From Afipia sp. (lineage in GTDB: Bacteria > Pseudomonadota > Alphaproteobacteria > Rhizobiales > Xanthobacteraceae), in assembly GCA_030652315.1 (NCBI GenBank), contig JAUSAX010000079.1, positions 1 through 64,000 on the forward strand: DNA of 64,000 bases, given 5' to 3'. This document shows positions 51,504 to 59,492 of the stretch, in pieces. Each line of letters begins with the position of its first letter. Positions within the stretch are counted from its first letter, which is position 1. The translations under genes were made by a program, and so were the position numbers. The notes beneath the pieces were generated by a model that saw only the letters and a list, made by a program, of their open reading frames with translations, made no database searches and had not been told where the DNA came from.

Positions 51504-52409
51504 ATGGCCCAGGCAAACTACGAACAGATCAAATACGAAGTTCAGGACAATATCCTGACCATCACGCTCAATCGTCCCGACAAGATGAATGCGTTCACCC
51601 ATGTCATGATGAACGAGCTGATCGACGCGTTCGACGCTGCGGATGCCGATGATAATGTGCGCGCCATCATCGTGACCGGCGCGGGCCGCGCATTCTGCGC
51701 GGGCGCGGACCTCTCCGAAGGCGGTGCGACGTTCGACCGCGCGGCGCGGCCGGATCGCAAAAGCGCGCCGCTGCGCCCGAATGGCGAAGTCGAGTGGAGC
51801 GATGACGCAGTGCGTGACGGTGGCGGTCGCGTGACATTGCGGATTTTCAAATCGCTGAAGCCCGTGATCGGCGCGATCAACGGCGCGGCTGTCGGTATCG
51901 GCGTCACCATGCAGCTTCCCATGGACATTCGAATCGCCTCGGTCGACGCGCGGTTCGGATTCGTGTTCGCGCGGCGCGGCATCGTGCCGGAAGCGGCGTC
52001 GAGCTGGTTCCTGCCACGCCTCGTCGGCATCTCGCAGGCGCTGGAGTGGTGCTATTCGGGTCGTGTCTTCCCGGCACAAGAGGCCCTCGCCGGACGGCTC
52101 GTCAGCAAGGTTGTGCCCGCCGATGAATTGATGACCACCGCCCGCGCCATCGCCCGCGAGATCGTGGAGAATACGGCTCCGGTGTCGATCGCGCTGATCC
52201 GCCAGCAGATGTGGCGCATGCTCGGCGCGGACGATCCGATGGAAGCCCACAAGGTCGACAGCCGCGGAATCTATTCGCGCGGCCAGTCCGCCGACGTGCG
52301 CGAAGGCGTGATGTCGTTCCTCGAAAAGCGGCCAGCGAAGTTCGCGCAGACCGTGTCGAAGGACATGCCGTCGTATTTCCCGTGGTGGACCGAGCGGGAA
52401 TACAAGTAG
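51504..52409 (+). CDS. Enoyl-CoA hydratase/isomerase family protein
   Basis: 301 residues, a crotonase fold with the oxyanion segments VTGAGRAFCAGADLSEGG (about residues 57-74) and INGAAVGIGVTMQLPMDIRIAS (about 129-150). A Glu catalytic pair would be in VFARRGIVPEAASSW. The insert DRAARPDRKSAPLRPNGEVEWS is longer than in short-chain crotonase. It may act on acyl-CoA in beta-oxidation or another ring/alkyl degradation route; specificity unknown. GCTGGAGGATACGCGGCG lies upstream. Confidence 0.85.
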   Translation: MAQANYEQIKYEVQDNILTITLNRPDKMNAFTHVMMNELIDAFDAADADDNVRAIIVTGAGRAFCAGADLSEGGATFDRAARPDRKSAPLRPNGEVEWSDDAVRDGGGRVTLRIFKSLKPVIGAINGAAVGIGVTMQLPMDIRIASVDARFGFVFARRGIVPEAASSWFLPRLVGISQALEWCYSGRVFPAQEALAGRLVSKVVPADELMTTARAIAREIVENTAPVSIALIRQQMWRMLGADDPMEAHKVDSRGIYSRGQSADVREGVMSFLEKRPAKFAQTVSKDMPSYFPWWTEREYK

Positions 52410-52428
52410 GTATCCGCGATCTCTCACC

Positions 52429-52506
52429 CGTTATTGCGAGCGAAGCGAAGCAATTCAGAAAGCCAACGACTGGATTGCTTCGTCGCAAATGCTCCTCGCA
52501 ATGACG
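52429..52506. repeat. Dispersed palindromic repeat family A, copy 3
   Basis: Same ends and inner pair as the 8963 copy with two changes (CGTTATTG start; CAATTCAG). Confidence 0.85.
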
Positions 52507-52526
52507 AAGGTAAATCCCTGAGTTCC

Positions 52527-52586
52527 CCCACCCGACTGGCCAAATAAATTTGGGCCAGTCACCCTCCCCACAAGGGGGAGGGATAA
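52527..52586. repeat. Pyrimidine-rich inverted repeat (family G)
   Basis: Holds ACTGGCCAAATAAATTTGGG-CCAGT and CCCTCCCC-ACAAGGGGGAGGG palindromes. Related segments lie at 56444-56505, 57307-57360 and 60958-61074. Confidence 0.65.
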
Positions 52587-52589
52587 GAG

Positions 52590-53564
52590 TTACCGCGTCG
52601 TCAGGACCACGCGCCCGATGGCGCGGCGGTCCATCAGCAACCGCATCGCCGCCGCATAATCTTCCAGCGGCAAGCGATGCGAGATGTTCGGACTGATGCG
52701 GCGCTCTTCCGCAAGGCGTGTCAGGTCCGCAAGGCGAACAACACCGAGCGAAGGGTCCTTGCGCACCGCCTCGCCGGCGCGCACGCCAAGCACGCTGGCG
52801 CCCTTGATCAGCACGAGATTGGTTTTCGCCACGCCGACGCCGCCGGTAAAGCCGATCACCAGCAGCCGCGCGCCCCACGCGATGCAGCGTAGGCTCTCCT
52901 CGAAAATCTCGCCGCCCACCGGATCGAACACGACATCGACGCCGCGTCCTTCGGTGATGCGCTTGACGGCATTTTTGAACGGTTCGCGCCCATAGAGCAC
53001 GCCGTGATCCGCGCCGCGCTGTTGCGCGACGGCGAGTTTTTCCTCGCTTGAGGCGCACGCGATCACGGTCGCGCCGAACACTTTGCCGAGTTCGACAGCG
53101 GCCAGGCCCACGCCGCCGCCTGCGCCATGCACAAGCAGCACTTCGCCCGGCTCGATCTGCGCGCGATCCTTCAGCGCATGATACGCCGTGCCGTGCGCGG
53201 CGAGGAACGTCGCGCCCTGCGCGTAGTCGAATGTTGACGGCAGCGGCGTGAGTTGATCGGGCGTGACGACAATTTCGTCGGCGTAGCAGCCGAATCGCGC
53301 CTTCACGATCACCCTGTCGCCGACGCGAACGCCATCGACGCCCGCGGCCTCGATCACCTCGCCGCCCGCCTCCATGCCCGGCGTGAACGGCAGCGGCGGC
53401 TTCAACTGATACTGTCCCGCCGCCATCAGGATGTCGGGGAAATTCAGTCCGGCCGCATGAATCGCGACGCGCACCTGCCCCGGCGCGAGAGTGGCACGCG
53501 GCACGTCTTCCAGCTTGAGGGATTCAGGCGGGCCAAGCTCGCGGCAGACAACGGCACGGGGCAT
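52590..53564 (-). CDS. Quinone oxidoreductase-like zinc-independent MDR protein
   Basis: 324 residues from MPRAVVCRELGPPESLKLED (GGAGAAATTG upstream). Medium-chain reductase fold: an N-terminal GroES-like domain and a Rossmann domain with GAGGGVGLAAVELGKVFGATVIA (NADPH binding, about residues 147-169). The catalytic-zinc ligands of alcohol dehydrogenases are absent, as in Qor. It probably reduces quinones or alkenals with NADPH. Confidence 0.85.
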   Translation of the reverse strand: MPRAVVCRELGPPESLKLEDVPRATLAPGQVRVAIHAAGLNFPDILMAAGQYQLKPPLPFTPGMEAGGEVIEAAGVDGVRVGDRVIVKARFGCYADEIVVTPDQLTPLPSTFDYAQGATFLAAHGTAYHALKDRAQIEPGEVLLVHGAGGGVGLAAVELGKVFGATVIACASSEEKLAVAQQRGADHGVLYGREPFKNAVKRITEGRGVDVVFDPVGGEIFEESLRCIAWGARLLVIGFTGGVGVAKTNLVLIKGASVLGVRAGEAVRKDPSLGVVRLADLTRLAEERRISPNISHRLPLEDYAAAMRLLMDRRAIGRVVLTTR

Positions 53565-53573
53565 CAATTTCTC

Positions 53574-53637
53574 CGCTCATTCCCGCGCACGCGGGAATCC
53601 AGTTCTTTGCCCTGGGTCCCCGCTTTCGCGGGGACGA
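53574..53637. repeat. Dispersed palindromic repeat family D, copy 2
   Basis: CGCTCATTCCCGCGCACGCG ... GGGTCCCCGCTTTCGCGGGG: inverted relative to the 31477 copy. Confidence 0.8.
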
Positions 53638-53673
53638 CCGGAAATAACACGACCGTTCGCGCCGCAAACATGC

Positions 53674-54285
53674 TCACGCAGCCGCCTTCTTCCGCATCAG
53701 CGCGGCGCGGATCAGCGGCAGCCGGTCATTGCCGAAATACATATCGGTCTTGTCGAGATAGATCGTCGGCGAACCGAACGCGCCACGCGCAATCGCTTCA
53801 TCGGTATTGGCCTTGAGCTGATCCTTCACGGACTGCTCGCCGATCCCTGCGAAGAACTTTGCCGGATCGAGGCCAACGCGCTCGCAGATCTTCGTCAGCA
53901 CCTCGTCCTTGGACACGTCCTGATCGTCGCCCCAATACGACTCGAACACCGCCGTTGCGAACGGCAGCAGCTTGCCCTGGGTGTCTGCCCATATGCACCC
54001 GCGCATCGATTTCACCGCGTTTACCGGAAACACCGTCGGCGGCATCTTGATCTTGATATTCGCAAGCCGCGCCCAGTCGGCCATGTCTTTCGCCGTGTAG
54101 GCCTGCTTCGCGGGCACCGGATTGGCGCGCGTCTCGTACATCGTCTTGTTGACCGTGTTGAAGATGCCGCCGACCAGAATCGGCCGCCACGTGATCTCCG
54201 CGCCAAGTTCCTTCGCAAGCGGCTGGATGTTGGTGAACGCGAGATAGGTCCACGGGCTGGAACAGTCGAAGAAGAACTCGATCAT
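53674..54285 (-). CDS. DsbA-fold 2-hydroxychromene-2-carboxylate isomerase-like protein
   Basis: 203 residues. MIEFFFDCSSPWTYLAFTNI shows the active-site SPW segment where glutathione binds (Ser in place of the Cys pair of DsbA), and GSPTIYLDKTDMYFGNDRL the cis-Pro loop. It fits the HCCA isomerase/GST-kappa family. It may isomerise an aromatic intermediate or act in detoxification; the next gene on the same strand is a GST. Confidence 0.85.
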   Translation of the reverse strand: MIEFFFDCSSPWTYLAFTNIQPLAKELGAEITWRPILVGGIFNTVNKTMYETRANPVPAKQAYTAKDMADWARLANIKIKMPPTVFPVNAVKSMRGCIWADTQGKLLPFATAVFESYWGDDQDVSKDEVLTKICERVGLDPAKFFAGIGEQSVKDQLKANTDEAIARGAFGSPTIYLDKTDMYFGNDRLPLIRAALMRKKAAA

Positions 54286-54331
54286 GATGGCGTTTCCTTA
54301 TTTATTTTGACTTTTTCCCGATGAATTCATT

Positions 54332-54412
54332 CGTCATTGCGAACGAAGCGAAGCAGTCCAGCACGACATCGGAAAACTGGATTGCTTCGTCGCTACGCTC
54401 CTCGCAATGACG
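54332..54412. repeat. Dispersed palindromic repeat family A, copy 4
   Basis: As the 8963 copy with small changes (GAACGAAGCGAAGCAGTCCAG). Between the isomerase and the GST gene. Confidence 0.85.
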
Positions 54413-54420
54413 GAACATTT

Positions 54421-55116
54421 CTATTGTGCCTGCTGCGCGGTCTTGCCGAACATGTTCTTGCGCTGCTCCTCGGTGAACGGCGTCTTGTCGAACTTGCCAA
54501 CGGCAAGGCCCTTCTGCACCTCCGGCCGCGCACGCACGTCCGCGTACCAGCGCTTGATGTTCGGAAAGTCGTCGAGGGTAAAGCCCTGCGCCTTGTGGGT
54601 CATGGTCCACGGGAAGCTGGCGATGTCCGCGATGGAATACTCGTCGCCCGCGATGTAGGCGCCGGTCTTGCCGAGTTGCCGGTCGAGCACGGCATAGAGC
54701 CGCGAAGCCTCGTCGCGGTAGCGCTGGATCGCGTAGGGAATCTTGTCGGTCGCATAGAGCGCGAAGTGACCGTGCTGACCGAGCATCGGGCCGAGCCCGC
54801 CCATCTGCCACATCACCCACTGAATGACCTTGAAGCGGCCGCGCACGTCGTTCGGCAGAAAACGTCCGGTCTTCTCGGCGAGATAAATCAGGATCGCGCC
54901 GGTCTCGAACATCGGGATCGGCTCACCGCCGTCCGCAGGCGCGCGGTCGATGATCGCAGGGATGCGGTTGTTCGGGCTGATCTTGAGGAACTCAGGCGCG
55001 AACTGCTCGCCGGTGCGGATGTTCACCGGGAACACCGTGTACGGCAGCCCCAGTTCTTCCAGCATGATCGAGATTTTCCACCCGTTGGGTGTCGGCGCGT
55101 AATACAGTTCAATCAT
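54421..55116 (-). CDS. Glutathione S-transferase family protein (YfcG/YghU-like)
   Basis: 231 residues from MIELYYAPTPNGWKISIMLE. N-terminal thioredoxin fold with NGWKISIMLEELGLPY and the cis-Pro/Ser binding loop NNRIPAIID and ETGAILIYLAEKTG, then a helical domain ending YIAGDEYSIADIASFPW. The Thr/Asn pair in TPNG in place of Tyr/Ser fits the YfcG-like disulfide-reductase branch. Cytosolic. Confidence 0.87.
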   Translation of the reverse strand: MIELYYAPTPNGWKISIMLEELGLPYTVFPVNIRTGEQFAPEFLKISPNNRIPAIIDRAPADGGEPIPMFETGAILIYLAEKTGRFLPNDVRGRFKVIQWVMWQMGGLGPMLGQHGHFALYATDKIPYAIQRYRDEASRLYAVLDRQLGKTGAYIAGDEYSIADIASFPWTMTHKAQGFTLDDFPNIKRWYADVRARPEVQKGLAVGKFDKTPFTEEQRKNMFGKTAQQAQ

Positions 55117-55268
55117 GCCATGGTCCGTGTCTGGATGAGCGAGGCCGAATGGCCGCACGCAATCCTAGCGGCGTCTCCAGTCACATTCCATCCCGCAAGC
55201 GCGAACAGCTTGTATGCCATGGCCAGGACATGGCAGATAAGCGTGCAACCAGGAAGAACGGAAACGCC

Positions 55269-56291
55269 ATGCTGTTTCAAACGACCATCGCCGGTTCGTT
55301 GCCGAAGCCCGAATGGCTGGCTGAGCCCAATACGCTGTGGGCGCCCTGGAAACTCAAAGGCGCGGAACTGGTCAACGCCAAGCGCGACGCCACCTTGCTC
55401 GCGGTGAAAATCCAGGAAGACGCCGGGATCGACCTCGTCACCGAAGGCGAACAGGCGCGGCAGCATTTCGTGCACGGCTTTCTCGAACGCGTTGACGGCA
55501 TCGACTTCGCCCACAAGGTCGAAATGGGAATCCGGAAAGATCGCTACAAGGCGATGGTGCCGCAGGTCGTCGCGCCACTGAAGCTGAAAGGCCGTGTCCA
55601 TGCCGACGAGGCGCAGGCCGCACGAGCGCATACCACGCGCAAACTGAAATTCACTCTGCCCGGCCCGATGACCATTATCGACACTCTCGCCGACAGCTAC
55701 TATGGCGACCGCGTCAAGATGGCATTCGCCTTCGCCGATCTGCTGAACGCCGAAGCCAAGGCATTGCAGGCCGACGGCGTCGATATGATCCAGTTCGACG
55801 AACCCGCCTTCAACGTGTTCATGGATGAGGTCAACGACTGGGGCATCGAGGCGCTGACGCGCGCCGCGCAGGGCCTCACCTGCCAGACGGCCGTTCACAT
55901 CTGCTACGGCTACGGCATCAAGGCCAACACCGACTGGAAGGAATCGCTCGGCGCCGAGTGGCGGCAATACGAGCAGATTTTCCCCGCCATCGATGCAAGC
56001 CCGATCCAGCAGGTGGCCATCGAGTGCCGCAACTCCCATGTGCCGCTGGAGCTTCTCGCGCTGCTCAAGGGCAAGATCGTGCAGGCCGGTGTGATCGACG
56101 TCGCCAGCGATACGGTCGAGACGCCGGACGACGTCGTGAAGACGATTGAGGCCGTGATGAAATTCGTGCCGAAGGAAAATATCGTCGCGACCACGAACTG
56201 CGGCATGGCGCCGATGCGGCGCGACATCGCGGAAGCCAAGCTGCGCGCGCTCGGCGCAGGCGCGAAGCTGGCGCGGCAGAAGCTGGGCTGA
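55269..56291 (+). CDS. Short cobalamin-independent methionine synthase-like protein
   Basis: 340 residues from MLFQTTIAGSLPKPEWLAEP (the frame is open to 55089 upstream). It corresponds to the C-terminal catalytic half of MetE, lacking the N-terminal domain of the ~760-residue enzyme. Zinc ligands can be seen as HICYG (His/Cys), a Glu in IECRNSH, and Cys in TTNCGMAPM. Possible methyl donors other than methyl-tetrahydropteroyl-triglutamate make it uncertain whether it makes methionine. Close genes give no clue. Confidence 0.8.
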   Translation: MLFQTTIAGSLPKPEWLAEPNTLWAPWKLKGAELVNAKRDATLLAVKIQEDAGIDLVTEGEQARQHFVHGFLERVDGIDFAHKVEMGIRKDRYKAMVPQVVAPLKLKGRVHADEAQAARAHTTRKLKFTLPGPMTIIDTLADSYYGDRVKMAFAFADLLNAEAKALQADGVDMIQFDEPAFNVFMDEVNDWGIEALTRAAQGLTCQTAVHICYGYGIKANTDWKESLGAEWRQYEQIFPAIDASPIQQVAIECRNSHVPLELLALLKGKIVQAGVIDVASDTVETPDDVVKTIEAVMKFVPKENIVATTNCGMAPMRRDIAEAKLRALGAGAKLARQKLG

Positions 56292-56293
56292 TT

Positions 56294-56414
56294 GGGTCGT
56301 CCCGGCGAAGGCCGGGACCCATCACCCCTGTCGTCGCAGGGAAACAGCGAAGCAAGCAACCCGCTTCTCATGATAGCGCGGTGGTTATGGGTCCCGGCCT
56401 TCGCCGGGACGACC
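56294..56414. repeat. Dispersed palindromic repeat family C, copy 2
   Basis: GGGTCGTCCCGGCGAAGGCC ... GGTCCCGGCCTTCGCCGGGA: same inverse ends as the 34041 copy, with a different centre. Confidence 0.8.
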
Positions 56415-56443
56415 ATCAGTTATCCAGCGCTACCCGTTGCCCT

Positions 56444-56505
56444 CGCCCCTCACCCGGATCGTTTCACGATCCGACCTCTCCCCGTAAACGGGGAGGGGTA
56501 AGGAA
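56444..56505. repeat. Pyrimidine-rich inverted repeat (family G)
   Basis: GGATCGTTTCACGATCC and CTCCCCGTAAACGGGGAG palindromes in tandem, in the intergenic gap before the DUF2270 gene. Confidence 0.6.
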
Positions 56506-56513
56506 AGCGATAT

Positions 56514-57215
56514 CTATCCGCGCGCCAAATCCAGCAGCCGGTCCCTTACCGGAGTTGGCGGCCGCGAGCGCCCCGCGCCTCTTCGGCTCCGATATGTGAC
56601 CATCGCGATGGTGATCCATGTCGCATGAAAAATGAGTCCGGCGAGCAGGACAAGCTGGCCGGGGATCGGTCCGATCGCGGCCCGCGCAAACAGTTCTTGC
56701 AGCGAAGCGACGGGCTCCGGATGGATCAGAAGCTTCCCGAGATACGCCGTGACCTGGATCGCGAAAATCCAGCAGTAGTTGTTGCGAAGCCGCCGGCCGA
56801 CCGCCTCGAGATAGCTGATGTGAAGGTTGGGCGCCTTGTAATCCTGATAGAGAATCTCGTTCCAGCCATTCGCGGTCTGAACGCCCTCGCCCCTGAGGAT
56901 CGGTCCGAAGAACTGGACTTCAAGCACGTGCGCCCGCATGCGCCAGAAATCGAAGAAGCGGTAACGCCGCGCTTCGATGAACAGGAACGTGGCGACCAGA
57001 AGTCCCACCAGCACCAGCGGCAGAGGCGACGCGTGCTCGCTGCTGAACGTCAGCGACAGTGCGATGCCGGTGGTCAAGACCGCCCAGTTGGTCGTGGCAT
57101 CGAGCCGGGTGCGCCAGACCGTACTGCGGTAAAGCTCGCCGCGATAAAGATGTGACAACGCGGTGATATCGGAGGAGTCGAACGCACGTTTGTTTTCGAT
57201 CATGCTCTCGGTCAT
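56514..57215 (-). CDS. DUF2270 membrane protein
   Basis: 233 residues from MTESMIENKRAFDSSDITAL; upstream codons are discounted. Two membrane helices near residues 45-85 (WAVLTTGIALSLTF; PLPLVLVGLLVATFLFIEARRYRFFDFWRMR) with the basic ARRYRFFDFWR signature of DUF2270, and two more near 155-215. Function of the family unknown. A 57-base upstream gap holds the family G repeat. Confidence 0.85.
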   Translation of the reverse strand: MTESMIENKRAFDSSDITALSHLYRGELYRSTVWRTRLDATTNWAVLTTGIALSLTFSSEHASPLPLVLVGLLVATFLFIEARRYRFFDFWRMRAHVLEVQFFGPILRGEGVQTANGWNEILYQDYKAPNLHISYLEAVGRRLRNNYCWIFAIQVTAYLGKLLIHPEPVASLQELFARAAIGPIPGQLVLLAGLIFHATWITIAMVTYRSRRGAGRSRPPTPVRDRLLDLARG

Positions 57216-57306
57216 TGTCCTGATCCTTCGCGTCCAGATCATCAACAATCTCACGATACGAGGTCGACCGGCAGGGTTCTACTGCGTTCGGCTGTTGCGG
57301 CGCACT

Positions 57307-57360
57307 ACGCCGCAACTCCTCTCCCTCTCCCCGCCTGCGGGGAGAAGGTTGGGGTGAGGG
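57307..57360. repeat. Pyrimidine-rich inverted repeat (family G)
   Basis: CTCTCCCCGCCTGCGGGGAG within TCTCCCTC-rich sequence; part of the same class as 52527. Confidence 0.55.
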
Positions 57361-57396
57361 GTAAACTTCATCGCCAGTGCTCGCCCCATACGCGTT

Positions 57397-57477
57397 CGTC
57401 ATGGCCGGGCTTGTCCCGGCCATCCACGCCTTAAAGACCGTCCGACGTGGATCACCGGGACAAGCCCGGTGATGACG
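57397..57477. repeat. Dispersed palindromic repeat family B, copy 2
   Basis: CGTCATGGCCGGGCTTGTCC start, ACGTGGATC inner block and CCCGGTGATGACG end; related to 20051. Confidence 0.85.
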
Positions 57478-57515
57478 ACTGCACATGAAAAGGGATGCCG
57501 CGTCCGCTGGTCCCG

Positions 57516-58022
57516 TTACGCCGCCCCATCCCTGATCGGCGGCTGGAACGACAGCCCAGTGTCCCACGGAAAGAAAATCCAGGTGTCCTGCGAGACTTCC
57601 GTAATGAACGTATCGACCAGCGGCTTGCCCATCGGCTTGGCGTAGACCGCCGCGAGGTGCGCCTGCGGCACCAGATCGCGCACGATGCGCGCGGTCTTGC
57701 CGGTATCGACCAGATCCTCGACCACCAGCAATCCCTTGCCGGTGCCGCCGCCGAGCCGCGCCACAGCGTCGGAGATGCCTTTCAGCACGGTTGGCTCACC
57801 AACCTGCGAGGTATGATTGTAACTCGACACGCACAGCGTATCGATGACGCGAATGCCGAGTTCGCGCGCGATGACCGCCGCAGGCACGAGCCCGCCGCGC
57901 GTCACCGCGATCATGGCTTCGAACGGCCCCGCGCCATGGAGCCGCCACGCCAGCGCCCGTGCGTCGCGGTGAAACTGGTCCCACGACACCGGAAACGGCT
58001 TTCGCGCGCTTTCGTCATTCAT
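57516..58022 (-). CDS. gpt: Xanthine-guanine phosphoribosyltransferase
   Basis: 168 residues, PRPP-binding loop [15 protein letters not shown] (about residues 97-111), N-terminal [25 protein letters not shown]-terminal base-binding segment with WIFFPWDTG. Salvages guanine and xanthine to nucleotides. The stop of the downstream gene is not overlapping; the upstream PaaI gene is 15 bases away, so they may be one transcript. Confidence 0.93.
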   Translation of the reverse strand: MNDESARKPFPVSWDQFHRDARALAWRLHGAGPFEAMIAVTRGGLVPAAVIARELGIRVIDTLCVSSYNHTSQVGEPTVLKGISDAVARLGGGTGKGLLVVEDLVDTGKTARIVRDLVPQAHLAAVYAKPMGKPLVDTFITEVSQDTWIFFPWDTGLSFQPPIRDGAA

Positions 58023-58037
58023 CGCGTGCGCTCCCGC

Positions 58038-58460
58038 TCATGACGCTATCTTTCGAAACATCGCCGTTGCCGTGGCGGTGGCAACGAGCTTGCCGTCCTG
58101 AAACAGTTCCGCGGCCAGATGGAAGATTTCCTTGCCGCGCATGGTGATGCGTCCCTTACCCGTGAGTTTGCCGATCCTGGCCGGGCGATGAAACTGGACA
58201 TTCAGACCGAGCGTCGGCGCGAATTCGCCAAGCTTCATCGCGGTCGCAGAGGCAAGCCCCATCGTGTCGTCGAGCATCGCGGACAGGAAGCCGCCCTGCA
58301 CGATCCCGATCGGATTGGCAAACTCCGGCTTTCCGTCGAACCCAAGCTCGACGGTATGCGCCGCGAGATCGTAGCCGATGATTTCCAGCCCGAGCGTCTT
58401 GGCGCATTCCGGCGGCGGAAGCCGTCCGGCGACAATGGCGTCGAAGAATCCCTCGCTCAT
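58038..58460 (-). CDS. PaaI/YdiI-like hotdog thioesterase
   Basis: 140 residues from MSEGFFDAIVAGRLPPPECA (GAAGGTCAC upstream). Hotdog fold with the core helix segment GIVQGGFLSAMLDDTMGLAS (about residues 52-71) and C-terminal strands ATATAMFRKI. Probably hydrolyses an acyl-CoA, tetrameric. The longer frame to 58736 is a shadow of the CinA gene. Confidence 0.88.
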   Translation of the reverse strand: MSEGFFDAIVAGRLPPPECAKTLGLEIIGYDLAAHTVELGFDGKPEFANPIGIVQGGFLSAMLDDTMGLASATAMKLGEFAPTLGLNVQFHRPARIGKLTGKGRITMRGKEIFHLAAELFQDGKLVATATATAMFRKIAS

Positions 58461-58500
58461 GACGTGACCTTCAAAAGCTTGGTTACAAAAGCGCCGGCGA

Positions 58501-59235
58501 TTATTTCGCGACCTTGAGGTTCGCCAGCATCGCTTCGACCTGCACCATCGCGGCCTTGAGCTTGGCTTCGTCGCGCGAGCGCACCACGATGTTCGTGTTC
58601 GGCTTGCCGTTCTCGTCCATGAACGGATAGCTGCCGATACCGGTGTCCGGGTTGGCTTCGGCAATCGTGCGCAGCGGACCGCCGATGTCGCCTTCCCGCG
58701 CGTTGGCCCGCACCGACTCCGACAGCATCCGCACACCGGACTTCAGCTTCGGCGAAATAATATCCATCATCGCCTGCATGATCGACGGCACGCCCGCCAT
58801 CACGATGACATTGCCGAGCTTGAAGCCAGGCGCGAGGATGGTCGCGCTCGAGATCAGCTCCGCCCCGTCCGGGATACGCGCCATCCGCAACCGTGCCTCA
58901 TTCAGGTCCGCGCCGAAACGCTCCTCGAAGCGGGCTACCACCTCGGGATGGAGATCGATCTTGACCCCGAACGCCTTGGCCACGCTGTCGGCGGTAATGT
59001 CGTCGTGGGTCGGCCCGATGCCGCCGGTGGTGAAGACGTAGGTATAGCGTTCACGCAGCGCGTCGAGCGCCTCGATGATCGAGTCTTCCTCGTCGGCCAC
59101 GACCCGCACTTCCTTCAGGTCGATGCCGATGTTGGTCAGGTATTCGGCGATGAAGCCGATGTTCTTGTCCTTGGTGCGCCCGGACAGGATTTCATCGCCG
59201 ATCACGAGAATGCCGGCGGTGACGATCTCACTCAT
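58501..59235 (-). CDS. CinA N-terminal / MoaB-like molybdopterin-binding protein
   Basis: 244 residues from MSEIVTAGILVIGDEILSGR. The MoCF-type fold shows ILVIGDEILSGRTKDKN, YVFTTGGIGPTHDDITADSVAKAFG (the GGxGxTxDD motif, about residue 71) and VMAGVPSIMQAM. The C-terminal CinA deamidase (pncC) domain is absent, so it is the stand-alone form annotated as competence/damage-inducible CinA-like. The function may be in nucleotide pyrophosphate hydrolysis or molybdopterin handling; not settled. Confidence 0.88.
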   Translation of the reverse strand: MSEIVTAGILVIGDEILSGRTKDKNIGFIAEYLTNIGIDLKEVRVVADEEDSIIEALDALRERYTYVFTTGGIGPTHDDITADSVAKAFGVKIDLHPEVVARFEERFGADLNEARLRMARIPDGAELISSATILAPGFKLGNVIVMAGVPSIMQAMMDIISPKLKSGVRMLSESVRANAREGDIGGPLRTIAEANPDTGIGSYPFMDENGKPNTNIVVRSRDEAKLKAAMVQVEAMLANLKVAK

Positions 59236-59492
59236 TTTGTCTCTCCTACCTGTCCCGGAGCGGACGTCCGGGGCCACCCACAGGTACGCCAGGAACTTTG
59301 GCGCACACAACGCATTGAAGTCACGAGCTTTTGCCGCATCTCTGGGCAGCCGCCCGCTCGTTTTTCAGGCAGATCGACGCAAGGTGCTGCCAATTGCCCG
59401 CAGGCAATGCATATCGCGCTGGCCCAACCCTTGCTACCATCAGTTTGAGCGGCGGGACGGACAACTAGGACCTGAAAGAAGCGTACTGGTTT

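Noticed and set aside
53491-54324. 277-residue plus-strand frame over the isomerase gene
   Set aside because: Antisense shadow; it begins in a dispersed repeat.
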